From OMG group bacterium (GTDB taxonomy: Bacteria; Pseudomonadota; Gammaproteobacteria; Pseudomonadales; Azotimanducaceae): DNA of 64,000 nt. Within the stretch, counting starts at the first letter, position 1. Every line of letters starts with the position of its first letter. The stretch covers positions 1 to 64,000 of the forward strand of contig JAAXGW010000015.1 in assembly GCA_012267385.1 (NCBI GenBank). The letters are read 5' to 3'. The notes beneath the pieces were generated by a model. That model was given only the letters and a program-made list of their open reading frames with translations, was not told the origin of the DNA and searched no databases. Shown piece by piece: positions 18,801 through 27,692 of this stretch. Made by a program: the position numbers and the translations under genes.

Positions 18801-20965
18801 GGCTTGGCGCAAAGTTTTAATCAAGGATTATGTACCGATTTTTGAAATAGCAATCGAGCTACTTCAGGATGTTGCCTTTCGAAATTTGGAGGGTGTATCC
18901 GATGCTCTACGTCATTTAGTCAAAAATGCGTTAAACATAGCCGAACAATATGCAAATCTTGGGATGGACCATGCTGGTGAATTATTCAATGCGGTAATGG
19001 GCAATCAACGTAGTGACGGAGCGTTCTTTACGCGCCCCATCGCTGCATCTATGTTGGCAGAGTTGTCCCTTCATGCCGCGGGAGAACGAAATTGGTTGGA
19101 AGAGGAATCATGGGAGACTCTGCGTTGCTTTGATCCGGCATGTGGTAGCGGAACGATACTCGTAGCTATGATGAGCGCGATCAAACGACAAATTAAATTA
19201 GCTGGCGGTAGTGAGGATACCTTAAAGCGTTTCCATCGACGTGCTGTAGAACATTTGATCGTAGGCGCAGACATAAATCATGTCGCACTTCAATTAGCTG
19301 CATGCCAACTTACCCTAGGAAACTTAGATGTAGCCTACGACCAAATAAATCTCCATTTGATGGATTATGGGCCGATTGATCCGGATGAAGAATCATCGAG
19401 TGTTAAGACTGGTACTGTCGAACTATTGCTTGACGAAAGATTGTTTCCGAATCGAGATGAGCTAAGTGGTCTCCATCATAGATTCGAGAACTTGCAACTT
19501 GACATGGAGGGGGAAGAAATTGAAACGAGCCTAGGAGATCAACTCCTAGAGTCGCCCGTTTCCTTCGTTCTGATGAATCCTCCATTCACTCCCTGGACCT
19601 CCATTGGTACGAAATACGATCGAGACATTCAGCAAAAAATTAGAAAACGGTTAGCTGCAATCTGGGAGATGAAGACTAATACGGAACCTTTGCTTAATTC
19701 TAAAAAATCAACGCCGGCACCACTATTTGAGACTATTGCGTTCGCTCTCACCGAGTTATCTGATGGAGTGATCGGCTTGGTTCGTCCTTCTATACTCGCT
19801 ACCGGTGAAGATGCGCGAACGAGTAGAAAGACAATGTCTAATTTCGCGCACATCGATTTTGTGTTGACGAGTCACGATCCATCCAATTTCAACATGAGCT
19901 GGGACACAAACATCAACGAATGTTTAATCGTCATGTCCAAGTTAGAAGTGAATCAAGACAATCCTACGCGTTTCATAAACTTGCATCGATTTCCTGAATC
20001 CATTGAGGATGCATACGAACAAATACACAACGTGCTATCTGGTAAACCTTTTAATGGTACCAGTGTACTTTGGGACTACGAGTTAATGAAGATGGGGGAT
20101 TGGACACCTGCGGTGTTTTCAGATTGTGGACTAGCGTCTCTCGCAACTAAAGCTTTTTCTACCACAAACCACCTGACTTATGATCTAATCAAGGGGGGGG
20201 GGAAATGGCACCCTATTCGATTCGATATCTAGAAGTGCTACTCACTTCGAGGTTAGTCTAGCAGGTGGTGATTGGCGAATGACAGCTACACCGACAAAAC
20301 GTTACGAACACTTCGATCAACCAACTTCAAATGCGGAACCTGTTATAGCAGGGGTCGGTAAAAAGTCTCAAATGACTATTAAGGGCAGAGTAACCAAATG
20401 GGTGCGATTAGCGAAAATGCCCAATGAGCAAGAACAAGACTACCAACAAAGACTCGAACACGATATGGATAAGCTAAGAAAATATCGATCACACTTGTTG
20501 TTCGCAAAGAGTATGGACACAGCTGGCGGACGTGTTGTCGCAATAGCGTCGGAACAAAGATACATAGGATATTCATGGATGCCGGTGCTAGGAGAACAGC
20601 CTATCTCGTTTAAGTTTTCAAAGGCAATTGTGATTTGGCTAAATTCGACGCTCGGCCGAATTGCGTTTCGACGCGTATCAGGAAGAAAAATCTCGTTTCC
20701 ACAACTCAGTCCAATCAATTTCAATGCCGTTCCTTTTGTCGACATTCGAAACGCTGAAGTTGTTAACGTACTCTGCGATTGCTTCGAAGACACATGCGAT
20801 GAACTGGTACCGCAATTCCGAGACGGCCGTGTTCCAATTCGTGAAACATGGGATGATGCAGTGTCCCAAGCATTGGGAATTGAGCGGGAGCTTATTGCCC
20901 GTTGTGCAGACATGTTGGCACGCGATGCGTTTGTATCTAAAGAAGCATTCTATGATCAGATGTGA
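15897..20965 (+). CDS. Type ISP-like restriction-modification enzyme, frame broken at two G10 tracts (probably phase-variable)
   Basis: A single-polypeptide restriction-modification enzyme cut into three frames: 15897-16700, 16591-20232 and a frame open to 20965. Removing one G from each of two G10 tracts yields one frame of 1689 codons. In that protein I see an Mrr-like nuclease (Asp72 and Gln86-x-Lys88), a helicase with Walker A PCGTGKT at 204-210, LICDEAH near 359 and QAVGRAMRK near 620, an N6-adenine methyltransferase with FDPACGSGT near 1077 and NPPF near 1227, and a C-terminal specificity domain. This order and size match the Type ISP enzymes LlaGI and LlaBIII (about 1570 residues). The start is a TTG without a clear ribosome-binding site. 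In the displayed state only a 267-residue nuclease fragment would be made. Confidence 0.85.
16577..16586 (+). repeat. G10 homopolymer, tract 1 (slippage site in the ISP-like gene)
   Basis: Ten consecutive Gs encode Gly-Gly-Gly just after helicase motif I. At G10 the frame runs to a stop at 16700. At G9 (or G12) it reads TGGG-IVVLVPSIALVSQ, a good helicase motif Ia, and enters the next domain. Confidence 0.9.
20193..20202 (+). repeat. G10 homopolymer, tract 2 (slippage site in the ISP-like gene)
   Basis: The second run of ten Gs again encodes Gly-Gly-Gly, between the methyltransferase and the specificity domain. At G10 the frame ends after GGGKWHPIRFDI at 20232. At G9 it reads GGGNGTLFDSISRSA and stays open through the C-terminal 228 codons to 20965. 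Confidence 0.9.
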
Positions 20966-21108
20966 GTTCTGCCGCGAATCTCACGGATAACGGAACTTTC
21001 TACCGAACTTCCTAGTGTCCATAATGAAGTGCACGTTAGGTATATTCTAACTTCGCGGAATGGTGCAAAACGTATTATCTTATTTCATACGAGAAACTTA
21101 TTTGTAGG

Positions 21109-21223
21109 GCATAAGTATTTTGTGTCCCGAGATTGTCTGACCTAACAAGATCATTCTGTACAGTAGTAAAATCGCGTTCATTTACTATTAGAATATGAAT
21201 CTTTACACGCTCGACTGCACCAC
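21109..21223 (+). promoter_or_regulatory. Leader of the first Type IIG gene, shared with its paralogue
   Basis: This non-coding stretch resembles 33844-33956 upstream of the second Type IIG gene: GTCCCGA, TAACAAGAT, GTAGTAAAATCGC and TTAGAATATGAA recur in the same order. A TAGAAT at 21189-21194 could be a -10 box. An ATG at 21195 opens a 12-codon frame that overlaps the TTG start of the gene out of frame; the same arrangement, with the same 29-base spacing, occurs in the paralogue. Confidence 0.5.
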
Positions 21224-24200
21224 TTGCAAATAGAAATTTCAGACAAGCTTGACCTCTTGTTGAGCGCGGTAAAAAAGAAACACGCGAAAGAAGCATCGTT
21301 AGAGACGGCACTAGTCAATCTCTGTGAGGAACTACAACTTTCCCCCGAGCAGCAGTGGGAAACAGGTGATGGTCCGGTAGACATCTATCTACACGGACAT
21401 CGAACATTGATTGAGTGCAAACCGACTGGAAAGATAGTGAAATCTCAGCTTCGAACAGGTGGTTCACAATTCGAACAAGTTCGACGCTATGTAGTAAGTA
21501 TTCGTCGCTTGGAGGCGAGTTACCTAAAACTTGAAAATGCTCGGAGACTCGAGTGGACCGTCGTGCTTACGGACGGTCAGCAGTGGTTGATGTGGAGATG
21601 GCAAGATGCACCGGGAGCAATAGAACCGTTGTCGTCAGAACCGGTGCAGCTAGATGTTCGATCTGATCCCGCCTCGATTGTTGAATTTTTGCGGTCTTTA
21701 GGTTCGGACGGCAGTAAACCTTTAGCACCCTCTAATCCTCACATTCTTTATGCGAATGATGCAACGCAGTTGCAGACTATTTGGGAACAAGCTCGAGAAC
21801 TACGCGGTGCTCAAATTCAGTTCAATCTTTGGTGGGATGCAATTCGTGCATCGGGGATGGACTATGGTAACGAGTCAGAAGCACAGACGATGTTTGTACG
21901 GCATTGTGCGTTAGTGTCTTTCGCACGTGCTGTACGAAGTGCGCTCATAGATCCAGATGCAAGGGATCCAATCGAACGCGAACGTTTACAAACGGAAGGA
22001 TTCATCAACTGGATTTGCCAGGTGCAAGAAGGCTACGCTTGGCTCATGAACGTGCAGGATAAAACGGATATGTTTGACTGGCGTAAACGGAAAGGCGATA
22101 TCCTACAGGTGTTGTATCAAGAGATAGTGCCAAAAGATCAGCGAAAAGTGTATGGAGAATATTACACTCCCGATTGGTTGGCAGAAATGCTTGCTGAAGA
22201 ACTTCTCGACGAGGAATGGTGCTGCCACGCAATACAGGCTTCCCTGCGGTTTAGCCGAGCGAAAGACTCGGAATTGGTTCGACCTTGGGGGGTACTGGAT
22301 CCTACCTGTGGATCAGGAACGTTTCTTTATCATGCGGTTCGACGCATTGTAAATCTATCAAACTTACGGGAAATGGAATTGACGCGTGAAGAACAAGCAG
22401 ATGTCGTGGCTCGACTAGTCTTCGGAATCGACATACATCCTGTAGCAGTAGAATTTGCACAGACTACGTTATTGAGAAGTTTACCCGCTCCGCCAACACT
22501 AGGGGACTCTGCATTGAATGTTTGGCAGGGTGATTCGTTGTTAGCCGAATGGGGTCAAGGAATGCAAGAAATGGACTTCATGCGGGTGCGCCCTGGACAA
22601 GAGAGTTTTACGTTTCGATCTCCTAAGAGTGGTCGATCATTCACTCTACCTCGCTCGTTTGTAACTCGAGGGGACTTTGCTCGCGACATGAAACGATTCA
22701 CGGACTTAGCGAATGCTCAAAAATCCTTTCCTTCGGACTTGTTCACAGATCAGGCTTCTGTCGACTACGAGCTATTAGAACGCAGTTTTGGCGAATTAAA
22801 GGACATTTGTCATTTCGATGAGAATGGCATTTGGGCTTACCACGTCAATAATTGGATTTCACCAACACTATTGGCCGAGCGTAAAGTCAATCGAATTCTT
22901 GCAAACCCACCATGGATTACGTTAAACACCGTTCAGAATCCCCATCGAAAAACGACTTTCAAGGATTTGGCTGAACGTTTAGATCTCTGGGTTGGTGGGA
23001 GACGTGCATCAAGCTTTGATGTTGCATGCACTTTTGTTCTTCAGTGCTCAAAGATGTATTTGTCCGAAGATTCTAGCCGAGCTGGTTGGGTTCTAAATGC
23101 TGCGTCATTGCGTGCTGGGACTTGGGAGAAATTTCGCGAACGACTCCGAGACGAATATTCTTTAATTTCCTCGCTTGAACTCTTGACTAGAAAGCCACCG
23201 TTCATCACTGCGGCGTCTTCAGTGTGGTATATTGGCCTTGAACAAAAAAACGAACTTTTAAGTATGAGTACCGAATCGGCGCGAATCAAACCTAACGATC
23301 CTTGGTACGTAGTGCGAGATCGAGTTATTCGTATAGCTCAGTCAACCCAAGGATATGACACAGTCGAGTCAGAGTATATTGAAGATAAAACCGGACAATC
23401 AGTTTTTCGCCAAGGAGCCTGTTTTCGCCCTCATGTATTAGTACGTGTTGATCCTACGACGCTACAAGTCGATCATATTGGTACTGCACGAGGTAGGACC
23501 GTTTTTTCAAAACAAAGTCATTGGAAAAACTATCCACCCATCGCGTTTGAAGTACCTGCAGCATGGGTTCACTCGGTTGTTCGATCTTATGACCTTGTTC
23601 CGTACTCGGTGCGTCCAGTTGTCTCAAAAGTTATCGTGCCATTAGACTTTGCGCAGCAAAAGATGTTAAATGATAAGAGCACAATGCAAGTACCATTTTG
23701 GCGAAACGTAAATTCAAAATGGGAGGATAGTCCGAGCAACAAAGGGCACGGAACACCAAGGACATTGATCGAGAATTTGAACCACTATAACAAAGTGACG
23801 TCGCAGATACGGTCAGATAGCGATTGCTCGCGTGTTGTCTACAACGAAAGTGGTAAGATTTTGCGTGCAGCACGAGTTCCGAACAATCTGTTAGTAGACG
23901 AGTCTTGTTTCTATTTCGACGCAGCAAGTGAAGAAGAGGCTCAATATTTAGTGGGGATTTTGAATGCCGAGTCTTTAAAAGATCGATTTTCTGCCACGAG
24001 GGAAACTGATCGTCACTTTCATGCCCAGTTTTGGAAGAAAGTACCAATCCCCCGCTTTAGTCGTGAAAATTCGCGGCATTTAGACCTGATAGGATTAGTT
24101 AAACAAGCTGAAGCGAGGGCACTTAGTATCGCCAGTACATATGAAGACCGGAATCAAGTACGGTTGAGTAAGTACGTACGAGAGAACTTATCGACTACGC

Positions 24201-24256
24201 TTAAACAGGCTATTAACAAGATTGCCATAGCCATAGTTACGGGTGAGCAAAGTTAG
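21224..24256 (+). CDS. Type IIG-like restriction endonuclease-methyltransferase, copy 1
   Basis: A 1010-residue enzyme that should both methylate and cut DNA. An N-terminal PD-(D/E)xK nuclease is visible (Asp53, Glu64-x-Lys66 in VDIYLHGHRTLIECK). A helical linker follows (to about 300), then an Eco57I-type N6-adenine methyltransferase with SAM motif LDPTCGSGTF near 354 and catalytic NPPW near 561, and a specificity domain from about 640 to the end. No helicase is present. The start is TTG, as in the paralogue at 33957, which it matches very closely up to residue 640 and much less afterwards. It lies 258 bases behind the ISP-like gene and is followed by a decayed copy of the 3' end of that gene. 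No lesion is visible. Confidence 0.88.
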   Translation: MQIEISDKLDLLLSAVKKKHAKEASLETALVNLCEELQLSPEQQWETGDGPVDIYLHGHRTLIECKPTGKIVKSQLRTGGSQFEQVRRYVVSIRRLEASYLKLENARRLEWTVVLTDGQQWLMWRWQDAPGAIEPLSSEPVQLDVRSDPASIVEFLRSLGSDGSKPLAPSNPHILYANDATQLQTIWEQARELRGAQIQFNLWWDAIRASGMDYGNESEAQTMFVRHCALVSFARAVRSALIDPDARDPIERERLQTEGFINWICQVQEGYAWLMNVQDKTDMFDWRKRKGDILQVLYQEIVPKDQRKVYGEYYTPDWLAEMLAEELLDEEWCCHAIQASLRFSRAKDSELVRPWGVLDPTCGSGTFLYHAVRRIVNLSNLREMELTREEQADVVARLVFGIDIHPVAVEFAQTTLLRSLPAPPTLGDSALNVWQGDSLLAEWGQGMQEMDFMRVRPGQESFTFRSPKSGRSFTLPRSFVTRGDFARDMKRFTDLANAQKSFPSDLFTDQASVDYELLERSFGELKDICHFDENGIWAYHVNNWISPTLLAERKVNRILANPPWITLNTVQNPHRKTTFKDLAERLDLWVGGRRASSFDVACTFVLQCSKMYLSEDSSRAGWVLNAASLRAGTWEKFRERLRDEYSLISSLELLTRKPPFITAASSVWYIGLEQKNELLSMSTESARIKPNDPWYVVRDRVIRIAQSTQGYDTVESEYIEDKTGQSVFRQGACFRPHVLVRVDPTTLQVDHIGTARGRTVFSKQSHWKNYPPIAFEVPAAWVHSVVRSYDLVPYSVRPVVSKVIVPLDFAQQKMLNDKSTMQVPFWRNVNSKWEDSPSNKGHGTPRTLIENLNHYNKVTSQIRSDSDCSRVVYNESGKILRAARVPNNLLVDESCFYFDAASEEEAQYLVGILNAESLKDRFSATRETDRHFHAQFWKKVPIPRFSRENSRHLDLIGLVKQAEARALSIASTYEDRNQVRLSKYVRENLSTTLKQAINKIAIAIVTGEQS

Positions 24257-24272
24257 TTGAAGTTGTCACTTG

Positions 24273-24760
24273 TTAGTGGACGTTTAGTCGCAATAGCGTC
24301 GAAAACTAGTTACATCGGATACGGATGGATGCCGATGCTACGAGAGGAACCAATCTCTTCATATTCTCAAAAACGATCGCGATTTGGTTAAATTCGACTC
24401 TCGGCCGCATAGCGTTGAGACTAGTAACTGGTCGCAAAATTTCTTACCCTATGCTGAACCCCGTACCGTTTAATGCTGTTACATTCTTCGATATTCAAAC
24501 GATGATTTAGTGCGAGTTCTCTGGCTAGTTACTACGCAACGTGCGATGAGATAGTACTGTAATTTCGGGAGGGACGCGTGCCTATTCGTGAAACATGGGA
24601 TGATGGCGATGTTCCTATCATTGGGAATTGATCGGGAGCATATCGCCCGTGGCGCAGATATGCTAGCACGGGACGCCTTGTGTCGAAAGAAGTGTTTATG
24701 ATCAGATGTGATTTCTCACGATTATCACGGCTAAAGGATTTTCTAACGAACTGTCTTGAC
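24273..24760 (+). pseudogene. Decayed copy of the 3' end of the ISP-like gene
   Basis: This stretch matches 20522-21013, covering the last part of the specificity domain and about 50 bases past its stop. Shared pieces include GTCGCAATAGCGTCG, AAATTCGAC followed by TCGGCCG, and GATCAGATGTGA at the end of the coding part. Translated segments such as IAIWLNSTLGRIALRLVTGRK (split here for length as IAIWLNSTLGRIA and LRLVTGRK) parallel IVIWLNSTLGRIA and FRRVSGRK of the intact gene. Frameshifts and stops interrupt it. It is either a remnant of a second such gene or one arm of a duplication created when copy 1 of the Type IIG gene was inserted. Confidence 0.8.
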
Positions 24761-24805
24761 ACTAAGGAGCATCAAACTTACTAACATCTTTACGGCTTGA
24801 GGCTC

Positions 24806-25396
24806 TCAGGAGTTCAAGATTGCGTAGCCCTCTGTGTCAATAGCTTGGCACAAGTTCTTCCAAGTCCAACCAAAGTCATCATCTAGGCTACCCTCTAATA
24901 CGAAGTTCAATTCCCGTCGTGTTCGGCACATCCTATAGGGAACCCATTTCGCGCAATTCGATGGCGGGATCGGTAAAGACATCAATATCCTCTTTTTCGA
25001 GATGCAGTGCGTATCGATATCTCCTATGTTTCGATTTCGGTGAACATAAAGACTGTGCCATTCCGGTCGAACATAAACTCCTCCCCACGAAAAAATCCAA
25101 GAAGTTCGGATAGGTTTGCCATCAACTTTTCGGAAACCTTCGAAAGACATAATTTGACGAATTTGGTGTCCAATCATTTGCTTGACCTGATTTTCGTCCC
25201 CGCGCGAACGGGCGATTTCCAAATTCTCCCAGACTGTTTCAGCTTCCATATCGAGAGCCGAGACTGCAGGTACGCCCCTTCTCGATAGGATCTTCATCAT
25301 CGCTACAAACTGGGGCTCATTGAGAGCTTCCCATATCTGAGGATACTGTTTGTGCAAACTGGTAAATCGTCCTGGCCGGTATGTGGTGGAATTCAT
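24806..25396 (-). CDS. Hypothetical protein, possibly a frameshifted gene
   Basis: I do not recognise a family. The start at 25396 follows a strong AAAGGAGAG site; the frame is open 39 codons further, but that part is AT-rich and lacks a ribosome-binding site. The first 90 residues (MNSTTYRPGRFTSLHKQYPQ and onward) look like a normal soluble protein. The middle part is suspicious: it is rich in Trp and Cys, while more protein-like segments appear in the other two frames (MANLSELLGFFRGEEFMFDR near 25130-25070, then RYRYALHLEKEDIDVFTDPA near 25020-24960). The tail GSLDDDFGWTWKNLCQAID again looks natural in the annotated frame. Several small indels with no net shift could explain this. Confidence 0.45.
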   Translation of the reverse strand: MNSTTYRPGRFTSLHKQYPQIWEALNEPQFVAMMKILSRRGVPAVSALDMEAETVWENLEIARSRGDENQVKQMIGHQIRQIMSFEGFRKVDGKPIRTSWIFSWGGVYVRPEWHSLYVHRNRNIGDIDTHCISKKRILMSLPIPPSNCAKWVPYRMCRTRRELNFVLEGSLDDDFGWTWKNLCQAIDTEGYAILNS

Positions 25397-25504
25397 CAAA
25401 TAACTCTCCTTTATAACTAATATTATAAATATATATATATTAAATAGGTTTAATACAAAGCTTATTTTGCCAAATTTAATCATTTTTATGTAATACAACC
25501 ATAT

Positions 25505-25534
25505 AATTGTCATTTAACATGCTAAATGACAATT
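25505..25534. promoter_or_regulatory. Perfect 12-bp palindrome at the start of the DUF4143 gene
   Basis: AATTGTCATTTA at 25505-25516 and its exact inverse TAAATGACAATT at 25523-25534 are separated by six bases. The right arm contains the ATG of the DUF4143 ATPase gene (25526). The site lies in an AT-rich divergent region between two genes, a typical place for an operator or an mRNA hairpin over the start codon. It is unlikely to be a terminator because it overlaps a start codon. Confidence 0.5.
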
Positions 25535-26683
25535 AAGTTGATATACAAAATTTACCCGCGCGCGTTGGAACTTTCACCTATTCTGGCTTCTAGATCCTGC
25601 TTCTTTCTAGGTCCACGTCTGACAGGGAAGTCCACTCTGATTCGTGAATCGATTCCAGACGCTTTAGTTTTTGATCTACTAAAGAATGAGGTCTACTTGG
25701 ATCTACTCCAAAATTCATTCTCGCTGGAAAATTTGGTTTCTTCCAACACTGAAATCGTGGTTATCGACGAGATTCAAAAAGCACCTCAACTACTTGACGA
25801 AGTGCATCGACTGATAGAGTTGAAGGGTATTCGTTTTTTACTCACAGGGTCCAGTGCTCGGAAACTCAGACGAGGAGGCGTGAACCTTTTGGGAGGTCGC
25901 GCAGGAACCGTGCACTTTCATCCATTTATCGCCCGGGAACTGGGGGATGACTTCAGGCTTAAACGCGCGTTGCGCTATGGAACTTTGCCAGCTGTGTACT
26001 GTTCTGATGAGCCAAGTCGCGTCCTTCGGGATTACGTTGGTAATTACCTTCTGCAGGAGATAGCGGCTGAAGGGATGGTACGAAACCTCTCAGCATTCAT
26101 GCGTTTCCTCGACCTTGCTTCACACTGTAACGCTACTATTGTAAACTATGAAAATTTGGCTAGTGACGCTCAAATCTCACGTAACACCGTCTACAACTAC
26201 TTTGATATTCTTAAAGACACACTAGTAGCCTTCGAACTACCAGCTTGGCGAAACTCGTACAAACGTAAACCTATTGTAAGTTCAAAGTATTATCTTTTCG
26301 ACATCGGAGTGGCGACGGCGATTCAAAGTCGTAGTGCCTTTCGTTTTGCACAATCGGAAGGATTTTCGTTCGAAACTTGGGTGTTACACGAGTTGCGAAC
26401 TTGGATCGACTACAACGAACGCGACGATGTATTACATTACTGGAGGTCGCGTTCAGGATACGAGGTCGACTTCCTAATCCACGATCATACCGCTATCGAA
26501 GTCAAAGCTAAGCCTCATGTCGGTATGCGTGATCTCCGCTCTTTGAGAGCACTTAAAGAGGAAGAGATTTTTAAAAATTTCGTCTGTGTGTGTATGGGCT
26601 CTCGACCGATGTACGTCGATGGTATCGAAATACTACCCTATACAACATTTCTGGACTACCTTTGGGAAGGCAGGTACGGTTGA
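25526..26683 (+). CDS. AAA ATPase with DUF4143 domain
   Basis: A 385-residue protein of the AAA_14/DUF4143 family, widespread in bacteria with no agreed function. It has a Walker A GPRLTGKS near residues 29-36 and a Walker B with IVVIDEIQKAP near 80. The sensor-like segment RFLLTGSSARKLRRGG follows. The C-terminal DUF4143 part ends in a PD-(D/E)xK-like signature (YEVDFLIHDHTAIEVKAK). It starts inside a perfect palindrome and is divergent from the hypothetical gene, with no clear ribosome-binding site. Such genes are often accessory and mobile. A link with the restriction genes around it is possible but not shown. Confidence 0.85.
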   Translation: MTIKLIYKIYPRALELSPILASRSCFFLGPRLTGKSTLIRESIPDALVFDLLKNEVYLDLLQNSFSLENLVSSNTEIVVIDEIQKAPQLLDEVHRLIELKGIRFLLTGSSARKLRRGGVNLLGGRAGTVHFHPFIARELGDDFRLKRALRYGTLPAVYCSDEPSRVLRDYVGNYLLQEIAAEGMVRNLSAFMRFLDLASHCNATIVNYENLASDAQISRNTVYNYFDILKDTLVAFELPAWRNSYKRKPIVSSKYYLFDIGVATAIQSRSAFRFAQSEGFSFETWVLHELRTWIDYNERDDVLHYWRSRSGYEVDFLIHDHTAIEVKAKPHVGMRDLRSLRALKEEEIFKNFVCVCMGSRPMYVDGIEILPYTTFLDYLWEGRYG

Positions 26684-26754
26684 GGACTCCTCACAGAATC
26701 TGAATTTCTATATACGATGTCGATGAGGTTTGGTTTCACACAGTGGTGGTACGT

Positions 26755-27690
26755 TTACTTATTCCGCACTCTCGGGTCAATCGCGTCCCGCAGAGCGTCG
26801 CCGATGTAGTTAACGCTCAGTACTGTCAAAGAAATAGCTAGTCCAGGCCAAATTACCCGTGCCGTCGCGCCTTCAATACCAATAAAGTTTGCTCCGTCAA
26901 ACAGTAGTCGCCCCCAGGTAGGGAAGTCTGGCGGGAAACCTAACCCTAAAAACGACAGAGTAGACTCCGTTATGATCGCGTTAGCTATCCCTAATGTTGC
27001 CGAAACCATGATTGGACTCAAGATGTTGGGGAGGATATGCTTTGTAATAATGTGCAAACCGGTTGTACCCATGCTGGTTGCGGCCAATACGAACTCGCGC
27101 TCTTTTATCGCTAGAGTTTCACCTCGTACGATCCGCGCGGTTTGCATCCAGCTCGTGATCCCAATCCCCAAAACAATGAGAAAGAAGATCCCCCTTTCGG
27201 GACCGAATGCCGCTCGTAATGTGTCCCGGAAGAGCATGATGATGACCAGCAATAACGGTAACAACGGCAATGCTAGGAACAGGTCTGTTAATCGCATCAG
27301 TGGTCCGTCAAGTCGCTTGTAATAACCTGCGACCACTCCAATCGCGGTACCGACACCGAGAGAGAGCAGCATTGCCGCAAAACCAACCGCGAGCGCAATT
27401 CTGCCACCAGAGAGCATCTGTGCTAGCATGTCACGTCCTAAGTTGTCGGTACCTAAAGGGTGTTGCCAGGACATCCCTTGATTACGTACCGCAGTGTCGG
27501 TTAGTTGAGGATCAATGCTGTAGACAAGGGGTCCAATTAGTACCGCTAGCACAATAAATGTGAACACGCCAGCACCAACAAGTGCCCCTTTGTGGTTCTT
27601 TAACGCAATCCAAACGATCATCCATGGTGAGGGATGTTCCCGTGCTTCTTGGATGGATTGACCCGCTCTAGCTAACTTATCGAGCTTCAT
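26755..27690 (-). CDS. Peptide/nickel-type ABC transporter permease (OppC/DppC-like)
   Basis: The second inner-membrane channel subunit of an oligopeptide-type ABC importer. The 311 residues have an N-terminal cytoplasmic extension, six predicted membrane segments and the BPD permease loop (AATSMGTTGLHIITKHILPN), the contact site for the ATPase. The HPLGTDNLGRDMLAQMLSGGR segment is the OppC hallmark. The ATG follows the oppB stop by two bases. The ATPase genes (oppD, oppF) that usually come next are absent; the convergent DUF4143 gene lies there instead. Confidence 0.92.
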   Translation of the reverse strand: MKLDKLARAGQSIQEAREHPSPWMIVWIALKNHKGALVGAGVFTFIVLAVLIGPLVYSIDPQLTDTAVRNQGMSWQHPLGTDNLGRDMLAQMLSGGRIALAVGFAAMLLSLGVGTAIGVVAGYYKRLDGPLMRLTDLFLALPLLPLLLVIIMLFRDTLRAAFGPERGIFFLIVLGIGITSWMQTARIVRGETLAIKEREFVLAATSMGTTGLHIITKHILPNILSPIMVSATLGIANAIITESTLSFLGLGFPPDFPTWGRLLFDGANFIGIEGATARVIWPGLAISLTVLSVNYIGDALRDAIDPRVRNK

Positions 27691-27692
27691 GA

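Noticed and set aside
15897-20965. Simple pseudogene reading of the ISP-like gene
   Set aside because: The only lesions are the two G10 tracts; the remaining 5 kb is free of stops and keeps all catalytic motifs, which fits switching or tract-length error better than decay.
25405-25460. AT-rich stretch as a possible replication origin
   Set aside because: No DnaA-box cluster or iterons seen, and hda alone does not mark an origin; the stretch fits a divergent promoter.
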